A stretch of DNA of 6,022 nt, taken from positions 1 through 6,022 of the forward strand of contig JBEVEP010000134.1 of the NCBI GenBank assembly GCA_040512755.1, written 5' to 3'. The notes below the pieces were generated by a model. The model did not search any database, had not been told where the DNA came from, and was given only the letters and a program-made list of their open reading frames with translations. Of this stretch, positions 5,564 through 6,022 are shown in pieces (position 1 is the first letter of the stretch; each line of letters opens with the position of its first letter). Both the position numbers and the translations under genes were made by a program. The DNA is from JBEVEP01 sp040512755 (GTDB lineage: Bacteria > Pseudomonadota > Alphaproteobacteria > Rhizobiales > Rhizobiaceae).

Positions 5564-6022
5564 TCAAGCGGCCGCGTCGCGCGCCGCCTCTGTCAGGAAT
5601 GTGAACACATAGTCGGAGAATGAGCGCCAGCACTCGACGCGAAAGACGTCATCCGCGGTCCGCCAAAGCACGATCTCGACCTTCCCGAAGACGGTGCGCG
5701 AACACGCCCCGACCGGAAAGGCGGCAAGCGACAGGTCTTGCGGACAGCCAGCATTGATTGTGGCTGCCGCAGCCGGTCCCGAGACCGAAATGCCGATATT
5801 CCGATGCGAAATTCCGACGGCGGAATGCAATGCACGAACGGGCTGGCAGTCCGCCTGCGGATCCCTTCCCGCCTCATCGATGATCAGCCACTCGTCAGGC
5901 CCCAGCCAGAGCGCCGCGCGAGTGCCGGCCTTCGAACGAGGACCGAAAATCCCATTGCCTTTCGACAGGGCAGATGTTTTCGGCTTCTGCGGCAAGGGAA
6001 CGCCGAGCGCCTTTGAAAGGGC
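5564..6022 (-). CDS. soxG: Sarcosine oxidase gamma subunit (partial, N-terminus beyond the right edge)
   Basis: The frame is open through the right edge, giving 152 visible C-terminal residues starting 'ALSKALGVPLPQKPKTSAL'. Recognisable SoxG features are 'ALWLGPDEWLI' followed by 'SHRNIGISVSGPAA', 'GCPQDLSLAAFPVGACSRTVFGKVEIVLWR', and 'FRVECWRSFSDYVFTFLTEAARD', a fold related to the aminomethyltransferase GcvT C-terminal family. The gamma subunit belongs to the heterotetrameric sarcosine oxidase (SoxBDAG), which demethylates sarcosine in the cytoplasm, passing the one-carbon unit to tetrahydrofolate and forming H2O2. Full-length SoxG is usually about 180-190 residues, so perhaps 30-40 residues are missing. 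soxA and the other subunits would be expected just beyond the right edge. The TTG at 5995 is an internal Leu codon, not the start. Being last in sox operons, its end at 5564 probably marks the operon end. Confidence 0.88.
   Translation of the reverse strand, partial: ALSKALGVPLPQKPKTSALSKGNGIFGPRSKAGTRAALWLGPDEWLIIDEAGRDPQADCQPVRALHSAVGISHRNIGISVSGPAAAATINAGCPQDLSLAAFPVGACSRTVFGKVEIVLWRTADDVFRVECWRSFSDYVFTFLTEAARDAAA

Noticed and set aside
5555..5575. GCGGCC/GGCCGC inverted repeat as terminator of the sarcosine oxidase gamma gene
   Set aside because: The 6-bp stem overlaps the last codons, and on the minus strand it is followed by AAATAAAG, not a U-run; it may be only chance in GC-rich coding sequence.
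5993..5995. TTG as start of the sarcosine oxidase gamma subunit
   Set aside because: The frame stays open to the window edge and the upstream residues ALSKALGVP continue the SoxG pattern, so the gene is truncated by the window, not short.

Overview
The window looks like chromosomal DNA of an alphaproteobacterium, most likely a Hyphomicrobiales/Rhizobiales member. The evidence is the fairly high GC content, tight ATGA gene overlaps, a heterotetrameric-type sarcosine oxidase gamma subunit at the right edge, and a small basic protein ending in an 'EDSFPASDP'-type motif of a kind common in that group. The genus cannot be fixed from the sequence alone.

Positions 1-5185 hold a compact lipid/acyl-CoA catabolism locus built as two divergent transcription units around a 168-bp intergenic region (1888-2055). 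The leftward unit is an ACAD10/11-type acyl-CoA dehydrogenase (646-1887) followed, with a 4-bp ATGA overlap, by an NADPH:quinone oxidoreductase-like MDR enzyme that runs off the left edge (1-649). The rightward unit has four genes: an RhlG-like short-chain dehydrogenase (2056-2871), a MaoC-type hydratase with a TTG start (2897-3376), an APH-fold phosphotransferase of the ACAD10/11 N-terminal-domain/LvaA type (3373-4407, ATGA overlap) and a second short-chain dehydrogenase (4409-5185, 1-bp gap).

The kinase and the dehydrogenase are separate-gene counterparts of the two domains fused in animal ACAD11, and of LvaA/LvaC in Pseudomonas levulinate catabolism. The most interesting reading is therefore a 4-hydroxyacyl-CoA pathway. 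The kinase would phosphorylate the 4-hydroxyl, the ACAD-like enzyme would remove it, MaoC would hydrate the resulting enoyl-CoA, and one or both SDRs would oxidise the 3-hydroxyacyl-CoA. This is inference from gene content; the natural substrate cannot be read from the sequence.

The divergent region carries a 22-bp near-palindrome upstream of the dehydrogenase gene and an 11-bp-phased direct repeat nearer the SDR gene, both candidate regulator sites. After 5185 comes a hairpin, then two leftward genes unrelated to the acyl-CoA locus: a small uncharacterised protein (5232-5474) and the C-terminal part of sarcosine oxidase gamma subunit (5564-6022, open at the right edge). I see no RNA gene, mobile element, CRISPR array or phage signature.
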